Source of the DNA: Melastoma dodecandrum
Taxonomy: Eukaryota; Streptophyta; Magnoliopsida; Myrtales; Melastomataceae
Direction: 5' to 3'
Length of the DNA: 64,000 bases
Assembly: GCA_029817715.1 (NCBI GenBank)
Contig: JARUPY010000217.1
Location: forward strand, 1 to 64,000
Shown here: one piece after another, positions 1 through 12,728 of the stretch
Layout: every line of letters begins with the position of its first letter
Position numbering within the stretch: the first letter of the stretch is position 1
Notes under the pieces: model-generated
What the model was told of the DNA's origin: nothing
Database searches by the model: none
The model's input: the letters and a program-made list of their open reading frames with translations, nothing else
Translations under genes and position numbers: made by a program

Positions 1-1220
1 AGTCAAAAAACACAAACAGCAATTGATCAAATCTTCCCATGACCTTAAATTACGTCCCTCTTCTACGGATTTCTTGGGGTGGGGCATATGATGCCAAAAT
101 TGTGTAATAATCTATATTTTCTAGCTATGAATGTAAAAGTGGTTGTACATATGGTAAGAATTCGTAATGAAAAGGAAAATTTATGAGATTTTAAGCGTAA
201 ATTCGTAACGAAAGTTTTCCAATATGTAAGGATGAGTTTTGGTGCAGATAATATTCAAGGATTATGTCTATTGTTCCAAGGACACTTACAAGAGCAATAT
301 GGACCCTCCTAAGTGGAGGGGTAATGTTTGGAAGTATCCTTGTGAACTGTAGATTGACATTTTCATGATTATGACGATAAGCTTGAGGGTTGGTTGCGGT
401 ACAAACGCACTTAGCGCTAATGTTGAGAACCGAATCCGATTATGGCAGAAAAATTCAAAGATTATTTTTTGCCTCAAAAGGTGGGTGAAATGAGAATAAT
501 GTGGGAGCGGAGTAAGATGAATGAACACCGCGTAAAGGGCTGCCCTAAATACTCCTCGACTGTCCTACCAGTGGATAACTCACACAACTTTCGTGCGAAT
601 TTATGACTGGATAAATTTGGCCGCAAATCCTACAAGCTGGTAAAAAAGACAAAATAGCGATTAAGAAGCTGGATTAATTAAGGTTTAATTAAACTGAATT
701 ATTAGCTACTAATTAAGCGTGATTTAATTAGTGTAAATCGATGCTTAAGGCTTCTTCCACAAGCATGGTTGGGGGGCCCATTTATCATCATTTAGGGACA
801 CCAATTAAGAAGATTAGAAGAGCTGGAAAAAAGGGGAAATAAATTATAGATGGGATATCCTTAACTAAAGGAGAAAAGAAAAGAAGAAGAAAAAGGAGAA
901 AAAAGAAATAGAAGACGGGAAAGAAATTGCGGGCTGGTTCGGTGGGAAGAAATGGGCGAAACGGAAGGGCTGCCATCAAGGAGGAGCGTGAGAAAAGGCT
1001 CCTTCGTGGAGAGTTTGTCCGAGAGGATGAAGGAATTTGAAGCGTTTTTTGCTCTGGACAAAACAAAAGGTACAATACTTAATCTGCCTTCATTTTTCTT
1101 CTTGTGAAACAACCATAAAACTCGGTTATGCTACGGATGATCGAACTCTCACCGCAATTTGGACTGACCGGTGGTAACGCTGTAATAATCAGGAAAACTT
1201 TTATAATTAGAATTATGTCC
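1..1220. other. Unassigned 5' flank
   Basis: No gene is recognised here. The stretch at about 660-760 is rich in TTAATTA, and 840-910 is purine-rich (runs of AAAAGAAGAAG). Short open frames on both strands show no family motif. A decayed LTR of another element is possible, because the AT-rich TTTAATTA style resembles some plant LTRs, but no terminal repeat was found. The right edge is the target duplication of the Gypsy element. Confidence 0.4.
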
Positions 1221-1225
1221 CAATG

Positions 1226-2239
1226 TGTTGACCACTACGGAATATCCTTAGGGCCTGTGCTAATTCTACGGCCCCAGAAAAGAAGCCCAACGTGGAGATG
1301 CAAGCCTGAGCTAAGTCTACAGCCTGCATCAACATGTTGGCGCTACGGGATGTCTTGGGCCTGTAGCTAAGTCTAAAGCCTGAACACACGATCCCAAACG
1401 CTTAATTTTCAGAAAATCAGAGGGATATTTAAAAACAAACTCCCGAGAATTCTTGGGGGGGAAGTTGAGATCAAGCCAACGATCTGGAGGTTCATTGTGA
1501 GGACGTGTGAAGCGTGGTAGGACAAGTAAAATTCAGTATAAAAGGAACTGACCCCCCTTGGGAAGAAACACGATCAAACAGCCAAAACACAAGCTTTGCA
1601 TTGCTCGTCACCCTTAGTTTAGTATATACCTCGGCCTGGGTTATTTTGTTCATCCTTGCCAACAGCGGAGTGAGCAACCGTATCTCCGTTGATCAACCTT
1701 CCGACAGCACTCCCTTCGACGAGGCGAGTAGCCTGAAGTCTCGACACTCAACTTCCCACCATCCACCCTCCACCGCCGGGACGAGCAACCGTAGTTTCCG
1801 ACGATCACCCCTCCGCCTGCAATCTCCCGCCACCAAGTTGGTTCATTTAGGGCCAGGGCCTTAGCATCTGCATTCGACCTTCGCCAGACTCTACTATCAC
1901 AGGGCGCAAATCTACAGCGCACTGTACCGAGTCTACAAGCGTCTGCAGTGACGTCAGCACCAGGCCTGCGTTTCGCAGTACAACGAGTCAACAAAAGCGT
2001 CAGCAGTGACGACCAGCTTCATTCGCACCTCCAGCAGCAAGTCTACAGCGTCCCGTCCCTCATCCGTACCACCATATTTTCTTCATTTTTTATGGCTGTA
2101 TTCGTTCGTTTTACTTTTGTAAAACTTTGAATTTTGTAATAGCCTTGTCCTTTATCATTGAAATTCATCTTTCTGGACGGCCATCTGTGAGTCCAATTGT
2201 CAAATATTTTCCGACGTGGTCCGTTTTCTATGCCGAACA
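1226..2239 (+). repeat. 5' LTR of Tat-type Gypsy element
   Basis: This 1014-bp repeat matches 12729-13702 along its whole length, with frequent short indels. It starts TG and ends CA. A TATA box (TATAAAAG) at 1537-1544 is conserved in the other LTR. Downstream, a GTCTACAGC-like motif recurs and a bZIP-type TGACGTCA site lies at 1949-1956. Confidence 0.9.
1537..1544 (+). promoter_or_regulatory. TATA box of the Gypsy LTR
   Basis: TATAAAAG is followed by GGAACTGACCCCCCTTGG, and the same block occurs in the 3' LTR (TATA at 13024-13031). This is the likely start of the element's transcript, so U3 would be about 340 bp long. The role is inferred from position and conservation. Confidence 0.6.
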
Positions 2240-2247
2240 CGTCTTAG

Positions 2248-2264
2248 GGCGACCACAGTGGGAG
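2248..2264 (+). other. Primer-binding site remnant of Gypsy element
   Basis: A few bases after the 5' LTR, GGGCGACCACAGTGGGAG resembles the GGCGACTCCGCTGGGGA-type primer site common in Tat/Ogre elements and present in the second large element of this window. The match is partial, as expected in an old copy. Confidence 0.45.
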
Positions 2265-3339
2265 CAAGTAAAATTACCTCATATTTGCAAATGGCAAAAA
2301 ATACTAGAAGTGGTTGCGAACCGCGATCCCCCACCTCCATGGAGATGGAGATGGTACATTTCGAACTGGGGGTGCGATCAATGAAAATGTGGCCCTAAGT
2401 GGTCAGTTGAACGAGACACAGACCGAGTTTGTGTGACACGCGCCTTCCTAATTCATATCGAGGCTACGAAATTCCACAAGGAATTTAACGATATGAAGAA
2501 ATTGGTCGACAGACGGAAATCTGGACTGGAAAACCATATAACCCCCGATTCTAGAGCCAAATCAGTGCCTTAAATAGGCCCAAGTGCTGTCGCAGGTGCG
2601 AACAACCCCTTAGAGCATGGAATTCTCCTTTATGGGAGATGCGCGGCGCACTGAGAAAATGAGTGTCTCTTTCCAAAATGATGATCCTTGTAATGGTGGA
2701 TAACCAATACCCCTGTCAAGAAATGATGGACAGGACATCCCCTTCTAGGCCACGCCACTTCTCGATCGGCCCCATAGAAATGGAGGCAAAATGCCGTCTA
2801 TCGCGGTAAACCTAGAGGACGAGTACGGTGAGGCTCAAGGTGAGACAAATATATATGCACCTTCTAGCCCCCGCTGGTCTACGACCTGGAAAAGCCCCCA
2901 TAGATGAAATTCCGCCAAGAGACATAGCCCAAGCGCAAGGGGTCCGTCCCGGGTAAGAAAGTTATTATCCTAAAGGTCCCTGTAGACTCACTGCCAGCGA
3001 AGGGAGTTGAAAGAGCGCCTTACGCAGGAGAAAGATGGGGTCAAGACCTTGTAACGAGAGCCGGATGGTCGTCACCCCCCATAAAATTATGAGTGAAACG
3101 ATTAGCCCAAGTGCAAGAACAGATGGTACCTGGAGTCTTGAGACAGGATTGATCCTAACTTCTACAAGAGTCTTTTATCCCGGGCATATGTTGACAAGGA
3201 AACACACAATTGCCCAAAGGGTATAGAGTGCCTTATTTCACCCCGTTTCTCAGGAGAGGATGAGATAACCCCTCTGGAGCTATAAAAGCGCGATTCCACC
3301 CATCAACTCAGGGACGCTGCAGTCTAATGAATTTTGGAA

Positions 3340-3760
3340 ACTAAAGGTTGTATCCGAACTCCCTCACGGGAGATGCCTTTACATGGTAAGCAAGTCTACC
3401 CCCTGGATCGGTGGCATCATGGAACTGAAATGTACGTAGCTTTATGAAGGCATTTGCCCGCTTGGACTCGCCCTTGCCGATCTTTGAAGTGAAGCGCTTA
3501 AAGCAGGCCGCTTGGTGAACATCCAGGGCAGTTTCTGATGCGCTGTGCGGAAAGCATTGCATCGCTGTAGGCCAGCAATCCCAGAAAGGAGATCAACTCA
3601 TGGTGGCATTAAATGCCATATCTATCCCTTTTAAAAAGAAATTACAGGGGGAGAGGTTCACCGACCTTTAAGATCTCGCCAGGAGAGCGACTGAGTACCA
3701 TCAATTATTGTTGGAAGAAGCCCAGTCTACACGCACCTATCAGTTTTAGAGACTGTTGAG
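3340..3760 (+). pseudogene. Gag capsid remnant of Gypsy element
   Basis: By moving between frames one reads the pattern of a Tat-type gag: a LTGDAFTWY-like stretch, a leucine/proline-rich stretch ending in serine-tryptophan, an AF.KAFA helix, and a later arginine-rich segment ending EYHQLL. Several frameshifts and stops are present. The domain was assigned from its pattern and its position before the protease/RT region. Confidence 0.5.
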
Positions 3761-5839
3761 GTAGACATGGCCGACGTTCAATAAAATGGTTATCCACTGT
3801 ATGTGAGCCATAAACACGAAGGAATTCCAAAGCAAAAGCATCCTAGAAAACAGGGGGAGGAAATGAAATACTCTTTTGACCGTCAACAAAGCGGATGCGA
3901 TCCTTTTCTGACAGGCTATTTTCCAGCGAAGAACGAATTAAGTTGAAACCAGGCCATAGGACCACGCCAAACAGATATAGAATAAAGTCTAGGAATTTTT
4001 TCAAGTGGCATCGGTCCGTTTACCACACACGACCAAGGATTGCTTAACCTTTAGGAACATTATTCAAGACCTCATAGAGGCAAAAGAATTATGTTTTCCT
4101 GAAGTACGACGAAGTCACTAAGGATGACGAGAAACCATTTGATGATGTGAAATCGGTATTCATATGTTTGACATTTCAGATGTAGACATAAATTTCATAG
4201 AAGCTAACAATGGTTTCATCCCCACAGGACACAAACAGCATACTGGAGAGACAGAGGTGGCGAAAATCCTGTTCCGAAGACTGGCTGATGTGAAGTGGTA
4301 ATTATCTTCCCAGCTACGGCAATTGCCAGTAACCACTCTGCTGATGGCACATGGACCACACGCACACTACCGATATGAGATAACACCATTTCGGAAGTAT
4401 CTGCAAGCTAATCATGGGTGACACCTGGTATGATCTGACTCCTCTTGAGGAGGTGGCAATTGAATATTTCCCCAGGACCACGAATCGCCCCCAATAATTC
4501 GCAAAGAGGATTCAAAAAGTCCACCGAGTTTTGGAACGCAGGGCAGCGATTCGAGGAGGCAGATGGTGGTCCCCCATGGAAGAGTAGAGGGCGCCCGAAC
4601 CACCACTCCTCATGCTGTGGAGCGCTCCAAGGCGACAATTGGAGTTCGAACAATTCGTTGATCCAGCACAAACCTAAGCAGGAAAATTGATGGTCCCCAC
4701 ACCCATGAAACGCACCCTCTAGCAAGTGCGACTGATAGAGCTCAGCGAGGCGAATGATGCACAGAGTAAAGGAGCTAAGCCAATGTGTATGGCTCACATA
4801 AAGTATTTGATGCCCAAGCAATCCAAATGGGACCCCGCCGATCACCTATCATTTATCTTGGACGAGAAGGTTGCTGTGTCAGAAGTGCAAACTGAATCGG
4901 GGCGAAACAGGATTCTGATTCGCAACTCTGTACGGCATGCTGATCATGCTATTTCTTCAAGCTCGTAGACCTATCAGCGAATGAAGAGATCGTGGTCCAG
5001 CCAGCTTACCATGCGCCTATAGGTACTCGACACCCCCATACATAATTCGGAAATGAAACAGGGACCGTCACGAACATCCGTGGGATGTGATCCGTTCTGT
5101 TGAGGACTTCGTCGAGAGTATGGTCCAACCACCATTGATTCTAAGAAATCAAGAATGGTGCAGGTGACTAATCCTTCGAAATATTGGCAGAAAGCTGTGG
5201 GTAAAACGAACTTTACTACCACAGACCCGGAAAAGGAGAAGACCAACAGACGTCTAAGGCACGTCGCCAAAAGGCCTAGACCTGCCCCGATGTTGGGTCG
5301 CTCCGCATGCCCAACTTCACCGCGAAGAAACCAAATATGGAAGCCGAATGCAACGATTCAACGGACCATTCGGAAGAGCCTGGCTCAAGTTTCGATTATA
5401 CTCCTCTTCCGAGTGAGATACCTGAGTGAAGCTAATGGTAGTAAGGAGGAGATCCTGTGGTGTAATCCAACCACAATGCCTGTAGACTCCGCCATGGTGA
5501 AAGAGACAGGGGCCTCGAGAAGTAAGTCACCTCATCCCTTTAATTTACCCCGTCGGGTTTCCCTCTCCATTGGCTTTAAGAAGCCATCGTATCGTATGAA
5601 ACAACACAATCATTCCTTTGTACATCACTGCTCACCTTTGATGGTACTGTGGTGAACCGCGTCTTTTAGTAGTACAATGGATCCACTATAAACGTCCAAC
5701 CGTTGTCCCAGGTTTAAAATGCTTGGAAATAAGCCGTGCGACCTGGTAATAACGGATGTAGCCGTAAGCAGTTTTTCAATTGCCACAAATCAGAATGCTT
5801 AGGGATCCTTCTCAGTAACACCTAGGTGTGAGGTCGACA

Positions 5840-7600
5840 GGAAAAAGAAACCGCCCTTTTTGTCATAGACATAGTTTCCTACCTTCAACGCTTTGCTTGG
5901 TCGCGATTGGCTTCATAAAGCCGCCGCTATACCAATCTACTTTTACATAGGGAATTAATGCCCGTGGCTTGATTCTGAGGTTGAAATCATTAAGGCTGAT
6001 GGTTATTCCTGTTGTGATAGAGATATTATGCATGCATAGAACAAGCAAGCCCGTGATAAGACCTTAAACCGCATCAGCGATACGAGTTGGGTGATCTTAA
6101 CAGTCGGTCCCCTATAGGCCATCAACCCGGTTTCGGTTTACAACTAGATCTTCATCCGCAGAAGAAGATTGTTCCACAAAAACTGCGTTTAGGTGTCCAC
6201 AAGGCATTTTTGAATGGGTAGTAATGCCTTTCGGTTTGAAAAATGCCGGGACTACCTATCCCAGTGAGCAATGAACACCATATTTGATGCCTATCAAGGA
6301 AAAACAATAGAAGACTACATCGACTACATAGTGGTCAAAAGACATAGACAAAGGAAGAGTTGCATGTTGAACCATTTGAGAAGTGCCTTTTGAAAAATGA
6401 AAACGCACGTCGGCTGAAGTTGAAATCCTCATAAGTGTGCCTTTGGAGTCAAGGCATTGCATTTCCTCTATGGGAATTCCTAGTGCATCAACGTGGCATT
6501 GAGGCTTGATCAAAATAAAGTGAAAAGCCATTCGGAGCCTGCCAGCACCAAGGAATAAGAAAGAATAGCAAGCATTTTTTAGGGAGAGTTTAATAACCTG
6601 CGCAGGTTCATAGGGAATTTCGTAAGGAGAAGTACAAAAGCCTTTTCTAATTTATTAAGAGGAATGAGTGAATATAAATGGACTGAACAACACGAAGAGT
6701 CGCTTTTAATGCCCAAAAAGGATACTTAAAGCCTGCACCAGTTCTGATTCCCCCTCAACAAGGAAAGCCTTTCATTCTTTACGTAGGCAACTACAGGAAT
6801 ATACAATAGGCACAATGTTTGGCACAAACCGATCAGGATGGGCGCGAAATGGCAGTCTACTATCTAACAATTACAGCTAACCCCGACTGAGGCATAGATA
6901 CACTCCAAAAGAGAAAGTTATGCCTGTCGGTATTCTAATGCCGCAATGAAACTAAGACACTACATTGGGAACAGGGAAGACTAACGTGGAGTCTAAGTCG
7001 CCCATAATTAAAATATTTCTTTGAAAGTCCCAATTACTGGCCGGTCACGTAACAAGCAAATGGAGGCCTAAAAGCTTCTTCCCGTATGATTTGAGGTACA
7101 AATCCCAGCAATCGGTCAAAGGACAGGTATTAGCTGATTTCCTAGTGGATCATGACCCGGACCTGTCGAATAGATCACAGAAGGAGAAAATTGACGATAT
7201 CTGGCAGGCGTGGTTTGATGTTTCAACTACAAGAAACGGAGCAGGGATATGAATTCATAAAATGTCTCATATGGCCAGAGACATCAGGCCTGTCCTTACG
7301 TTTACCCACAAATTGTCCAACCAACAATGCTACTGAATAAGACGGCATTGATAACAGCGCTAAAAGAACTCCTTTCATTAAAAGAAGCAGAGCGAGCTTC
7401 GAATCAAGGGTGATTCCTGTCCCAGTTGTTTATCAACCAGGTAAATGAGGAGTGTTCGTGTCAAGAGAAGTTTCGACATTAACATTGATAATAGTTCGGC
7501 AATTGGTCGGCACCCACTTCGCATTGAGAAAATATAACTTTTCATATCAAAATCCTCGACGAAAACAGAGGTAAGGGCTAAATGAAACTTGGCAGACAAA
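5840..7600 (+). pseudogene. Gypsy pol remnant: protease end, reverse transcriptase, two RNase H domains
   Basis: A protease-like stretch (NALLGRDWLHKAAAIP across frames) lies at about 5870-5950. RT fragments at 6130-6340 read KLRLGVHKAFLNG-like and WVVMPFGLKNAGTTY; the YIDD-type site has become YIDYIV. The connection region (6600-6720), first RNase H (6740-7130, ending in a KGQVLADFLVDH motif) and the start of a second RNase H (WFDVSTTRNGAG, about 7205-7245) follow. The second RNase H is diagnostic of the Tat lineage. Stops and frameshifts occur throughout. Confidence 0.75.
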
Positions 7601-8079
7601 CTCGCCTCGCAGGTTTATAGAGGGAAAGTTAACTTTAGGTAAGATTTGAGTAGATAGTAGAAGTCCGCAATTTGCAGCATAGAATGAAATAATGTTCTCA
7701 TAGCTTTTATAGAATACATAATGAAGGCATAGACGAAGATGTGAGGAAATCAATCAGTTTTGATTTTTCTCATCTGACCGCGAGTCGAAAGGGGTTAAAC
7801 GAGCGTTGCTGGATGATTAAAGTACCGGCGACACCTCTAGCGTATGTTACTGTCTAGAAGTGGTGTCACTGATATATGAAGAAAGTATACTAGGAATGGA
7901 ATTACTTCTAGTGTCGTGTTTAGACTTAGAAAGAAGCTACTACCCCAATAATGTTAGGAGAAACTCATGAAGTGACTCTGTGAATCGCAGTGCAATCGGG
8001 AATTAAAATGTGTTGGATTATTCGTGAGACACTAACGGATTTTATTGGCCATCAATTGTATGAAATATTTGTATTGAGA

Positions 8080-8680
8080 TAATGTTTAGAGGGGGGCGGG
8101 AGGATAGTCAAGATTGCTCCTAGCGACTCATACGGGGACCAGCGTCGACTCTGTGCACACTGCGGGACTGACTCTGATTCCCATAGTCAAACCTTGGCCA
8201 ATTTTAGAACTTGGGCACTTTAGATATAAATAGGAGAGATTCACCCCCACTCTAGTCGAGGGGACGCAATTTCATCTTGGTAGCAACTGACTACGTTCAC
8301 TAGAAGTGGATGAGAAGCTCAGTTCTAAGTCTACAGAGAATAATTGGTACCACAGTGAAGTTGATTGATTTATTGCACGAACTTACATTCATCTATCGTC
8401 GTTTGCGCAATCCTCAAAAAACCAGATTGTTTGTGAGGGACAATGGGACATAAGCGTTTTAACAATGCCACAGGTGAGGGGAATTCGCATGAAGAATTTG
8501 TGGCTTCACAATTTCGAACTCTACCCCGTATTTACCCACAAGCGAATGGGCAAGGTATGAATGACAATATAACAAGATGATACAAAAACAATATCCATAC
8601 AAGTGATGATGTGGAGTGTAATCCGAGAAAATGTGGGCGTGTGAAGTCTGTTAAATGTAACACACTTATGGGCTCATCTA
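8080..8680 (+). pseudogene. Gypsy integrase remnant
   Basis: Readable pieces across frames include LTLIPIVKPWPILELGHF, which matches the start of the integrase core in plant Gypsy elements, and further on a DNGT stretch followed by YPQANGQG, the end of the catalytic core. It sits after RNase H, as in Gypsy. It is heavily broken. Confidence 0.6.
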
Positions 8681-10034
8681 ATGATGTCCAATAAGCGCGA
8701 GAAAGGTTACTGGGGGCAGAAGACAGATCTCCAAATCGCTGCTGGAGTCTTTCGGGCTCAATGATGCGCGTATTCTACCCTTAAGAAATGGAGGGTGATC
8801 AGGTTCGCCAGTTCAGTCGACGTTGTTTTTAAAGTGTATAGCTTGCACAGTCACGTCTACAAGATGAAGCTAAGTATTTGTATATAGCTTTAGAGGGAAG
8901 TGTAGAGAAAGAAGAGGTTAGAGGTTGTAGACAAGTTAGAAGCACAACAAGCAAAGAACAGACGGGTAAGCCCGACATACATAACAATAAGAATGTAGTC
9001 CATAAATCACTTTAGACGTCAGGCCGACTTTGGTAGGTGCTGGAACAATGGTGTTGCACCATATAAAATCCAAGGAATCAAGTATTAGGGAAATGGTCCC
9101 CAAATTGGGAGGGACGCCAATACCGGGTTAATTGAAGCACTATCATCAACGAATAGTTATAGGGTTTCTGCTTACATCGCTCCAGAAAGTAGGGGGCTAA
9201 AGCAACCGTTGAAAATTAATGGTTAAGTATTTGAAGCAATACAAGAAGACCATCTGTGGGAATCTCACCAAAAGAACTTTGGAGAAGCGTTTCACCGGGC
9301 CATCGCTGAAAGAAAGAATCGTGTTGACAAAGAAAGGGAGTCCTTTAAGGGCATCTAATCTACGACAGCTTGTAGACATCGTGTACTTACTTGCGACACC
9401 TCGAGGAGTATCGCGTCTATAAGCTGAACAGCATAGTGGTATAAAACATAAAGATTGCCAAGAAATAAAGAAAGTGCAGGTTCGTCCTAGGAGGGGTAAA
9501 CATCCGTTTTAACCATTAAACTCTTCTATGAGTAAAGTCCTGTAGGTTACAGTGTCCTAGTGCCGGGAACTGCGGTAATGACACTAACAGCCTCCACAAA
9601 ACAAGAAGGTAAAGACCTTGGCACGGATGTCCGCTTTATAGTTAAGCTCGTTCTGTTAGCTGATACCAGGACTTTTAGTTCATCTTGGTGTTGCAGAGCC
9701 GAGGGCTTGGATAGGGCGTATTATCGAGCAGGGAGCCGATTGTGCTGATCCGATCTTTGAGATCGGGCCTCGTAACCCAAGAGTTTCTTTAAATTCTTTT
9801 CTGCACTTGTGAAAGCTGGGAAGATAATTCATCACGTTTGACTCTCAAGTAGCTTGAATGTCAGCTGCCTCTTCCTCCTGAGCTTGAAGTCTTTGGGCAA
9901 TCCTGGACGTAGGTGTCGTCAAGCGCTTGAAAATCCGCTTGGTAAGCTGTCCATTTAGTCCAGAATATGCGCCCAGAAGTCCTCACAAAGCGGCATGCAT
10001 CTGGATGTTGGCCGGCCGGAGGAGCGTTCATACT

Positions 10035-12541
10035 TCATCGACCAGACCACTGAAGTTCCTTAAACTGAACTTCAGAAAACTTGTCGAGAAGAAGAAGATC
10101 CCTAATACGACCCACGTGCCGCACTAGTTGATCGTAAGCGCTGAGGCAGCCTGAGGTACCCTCTCCAGTAGGCACATTTGGTGGTGGGGAGGAGAAAGGA
10201 ATAGCTTCTGCCACAGTAGGTTGAGCGCTAGCATCATCAGGATCGGCTCCCAAGGTACCAACCTCATCTGAAAAACACGCAGCTTCTGCCGTTGACATTG
10301 ACGCTGCAGCAACAGATGGGTTGACTTCAGGAGCGCCTGTTTCTTCCGGCGTTGCAACCTCTGCATCAATGATAACAACATCCTCCTCCCCGAGTGTCGG
10401 GATTGGAGGGCTAGGAGGGGAGAAACCCTGTGGATTAAGAAAACATGCTAAATATTAGAAACAGAGACAGGGGACGAAAACGTTAATAGGAAGAGACTGA
10501 CCTCTTTCTCAGGCTCTATCGAAGTCTCCGGCGCAGGGAGAAGCTACAGGCACCATAGCCATCATCTCTTGTCTAAAAGAAAGCCAAACATCATAAGAAT
10601 CAGTAAGTGTTCTTGCTTCTCAAAAGGGAATAGAAGGAATTTTACAGGGGGACTCGTAGACTGAGCCAATAAAACGACCGTTGGGGTCCCAGAGGAAGCA
10701 GAAAGCAGACCCCCCGGGAGACCAGCTGAGTTTGCCTCAGCAAACTTGGATATCGAGGTGTTTCTTCGAGTCAGAAGATGACGAGGATACAGCCCCGCGC
10801 CTTACGGTTTCCTAAGCTTTCCCGAAGGCTGCCCCTCGACTTTAGGCTTTTTGCCTTTGATGGCAGAAGGTTGTTGTCGCCGAGCCGAGCGACTAGCCTG
10901 GGGATGAGGGATCCTCTCAGGGGAAGAATCTCCAGAATCTGTAATCACAACCATAAAGATTAAGAGGAAATACTCCAATACAAGGATATGAAACTCTTTA
11001 GAGCATATTAAAGCCTATTACTTTACCGGTGATAAGCTTCTGACCAGAACTTCAATCAGCATCATGTCAGCCAGACAGGTAAAGATCCGGCTCAGCAGAA
11101 GTCTCGAAGAAAGTCATCCTTTCGCGAAGGGCTCAAACCAAAGGTGCGCGCCCACTGAATGGAGAAAGCTTCAGTAGCATAAGTTGGAGTACTCTCAAAG
11201 GGAAACTCCATATAATGAAGCTCTCTGCCTTCTGCGATAAGAGGACCAGGGAGGCCCGAAGAGAGTCCCTTGAAAGAACGCAGCTATTTCTAATATGGAT
11301 TGGGACATTGAAAGTATCGGAAAAGGGGACTGCAGAACTTTGAATGAAGCCCAGTTGCCTTACGCAGAGCTGGGGATTGTAGGCTTCAAAACCAAAGCCT
11401 GACTCTGTGGCGCACACTAGGTCCCTACTGGTCAACACAGAGTCCCAGTATATACACGACACCAGCTTCTTTCGGCGCTTGAGAACAGGGTGGCCATTAG
11501 GGAACGGAGCCCAATTGCGGCGTTCTCCTCGTCCAGTGTCGATGATGTGCTTCATGTGCCCTGTCACCAAAGCATGCAACCACTGGCTCCTGTTATGACA
11601 GTAAGCCTCTAGCATGTGTGTCCCATAGCAGCCAACCTTAATAGCACCAGAAGGCATCTGGTACCACCTGTAAGTCCTGGCATCCATGTGCAAGCCCACA
11701 GATGCACGAGCCAAAGAAGGCCGCCAGCCGATACTTGGGGAAAGGGCTCGTACAGGAGCTATTCCTATATAAGCTCTGGAAGATAAGACCCAATAAAAAG
11801 GGTGCCCAGGCTACCTTGCTGGAAGCATTACTCGGAAAAATTGGCAATCCCATAGACCAACTTTGGCACCCTCTTGCCAGGAAAGCAGAATACATACTTG
11901 TTTAGCCACACACTGAAGAATTCCACTTCTTCAGCCTTTCCCCAAGTAGAATGAGGGCGGCCTTTGAGTAATTGGAGATGCCTCGTCGCTGTATCCAAAA
12001 TCTGAAGCATCCCTGATTGATTATTATCGCTATCCAAAGGGTAAAGGCAAACGGGAGTCCCAGCTACATAACTCTCCCGTCAAGAAGTAAACACCCTCCA
12101 ATGTGATAGTCATCGGGCCTTCTGGAAAGTAAAAGCAGTTGACTGAACTATTCCAGAAGGGGAGGAGGTTGGCACATACCCTCGGGGTCACAATGCTTGG
12201 CGACCAAAGAAAGCTTCAGGAAGGCCCAAATCCCACAGACTTTCAGCTTGCTTTCCAGCCCTTCTTGCCAATGGGAGAACCACTCCCGTACTAGGGCCTT
12301 CTCCACAGAGGGGAAGCACAGGAAAGCCACTCTTCTTCTCCCAGCCAAGTGGGTCGATGAAACCCTCCCGGCAGATAGGGATTTGGTGCTCTGTGATGAG
12401 ATACTCGTGAGGAATAGGGTCCGGGGAAAAGCGCGGAGTCAAGAATGGGACCCAGAGTTAGGCCTTTGCCGTCTGGAGTCTGGACAACGCGGGAAGGGCC
12501 AGCGCGTTGCTGATGCCACTGGAAAGAAGCAAGTTTCGACA
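10035..12541 (-). pseudogene. Antisense frame in Gypsy element, plant mobile domain (PMD)-like
   Basis: On the strand opposite to gag-pol, between integrase and the 3' LTR, lies a broken coding region of about 2.5 kb starting at an ATG at 12541. At about 12064-12140 it reads FPEGPMTITLEGVYFLTG, close to the GEMTITLEDV..LLG hallmark of PMD/aminotransferase-like plant proteins. The open stretch 11133-11714 (193 codons) contains YNPQLCVRQLGFIQ, like the conserved YxPxRVARQFG block of that family. The last part (10035-10298) is acidic and low-complexity. Frames change at least three times. Tat elements are known to carry antisense frames here; the PMD assignment is from motif reading. Confidence 0.65.
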
Positions 12542-12711
12542 TGATCGAAGAGAAGTTTTTCTAAGGAGAAGACTAGGGTTTCGTAAAGAGCAAGTCTGCG
12601 AGGAAAAGAAAGGTAATACGTACGTCGCAAGTGAAAGGAGGGAAACGAAACGTTTTCCTTTTAAACCAGGGAAGCAGACAATTGTGCTAAGGCAACAGAA
12701 GTCACCTCAGC

Positions 12712-12724
12712 AAAAAAGGGGGGG
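12712..12724 (+). other. Polypurine tract of Gypsy element
   Basis: A purine run of six A and seven G lies four bases before the TG of the 3' LTR. This is the plus-strand priming site and it supports the LTR boundary. Confidence 0.85.
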
Positions 12725-12728
12725 CTTA

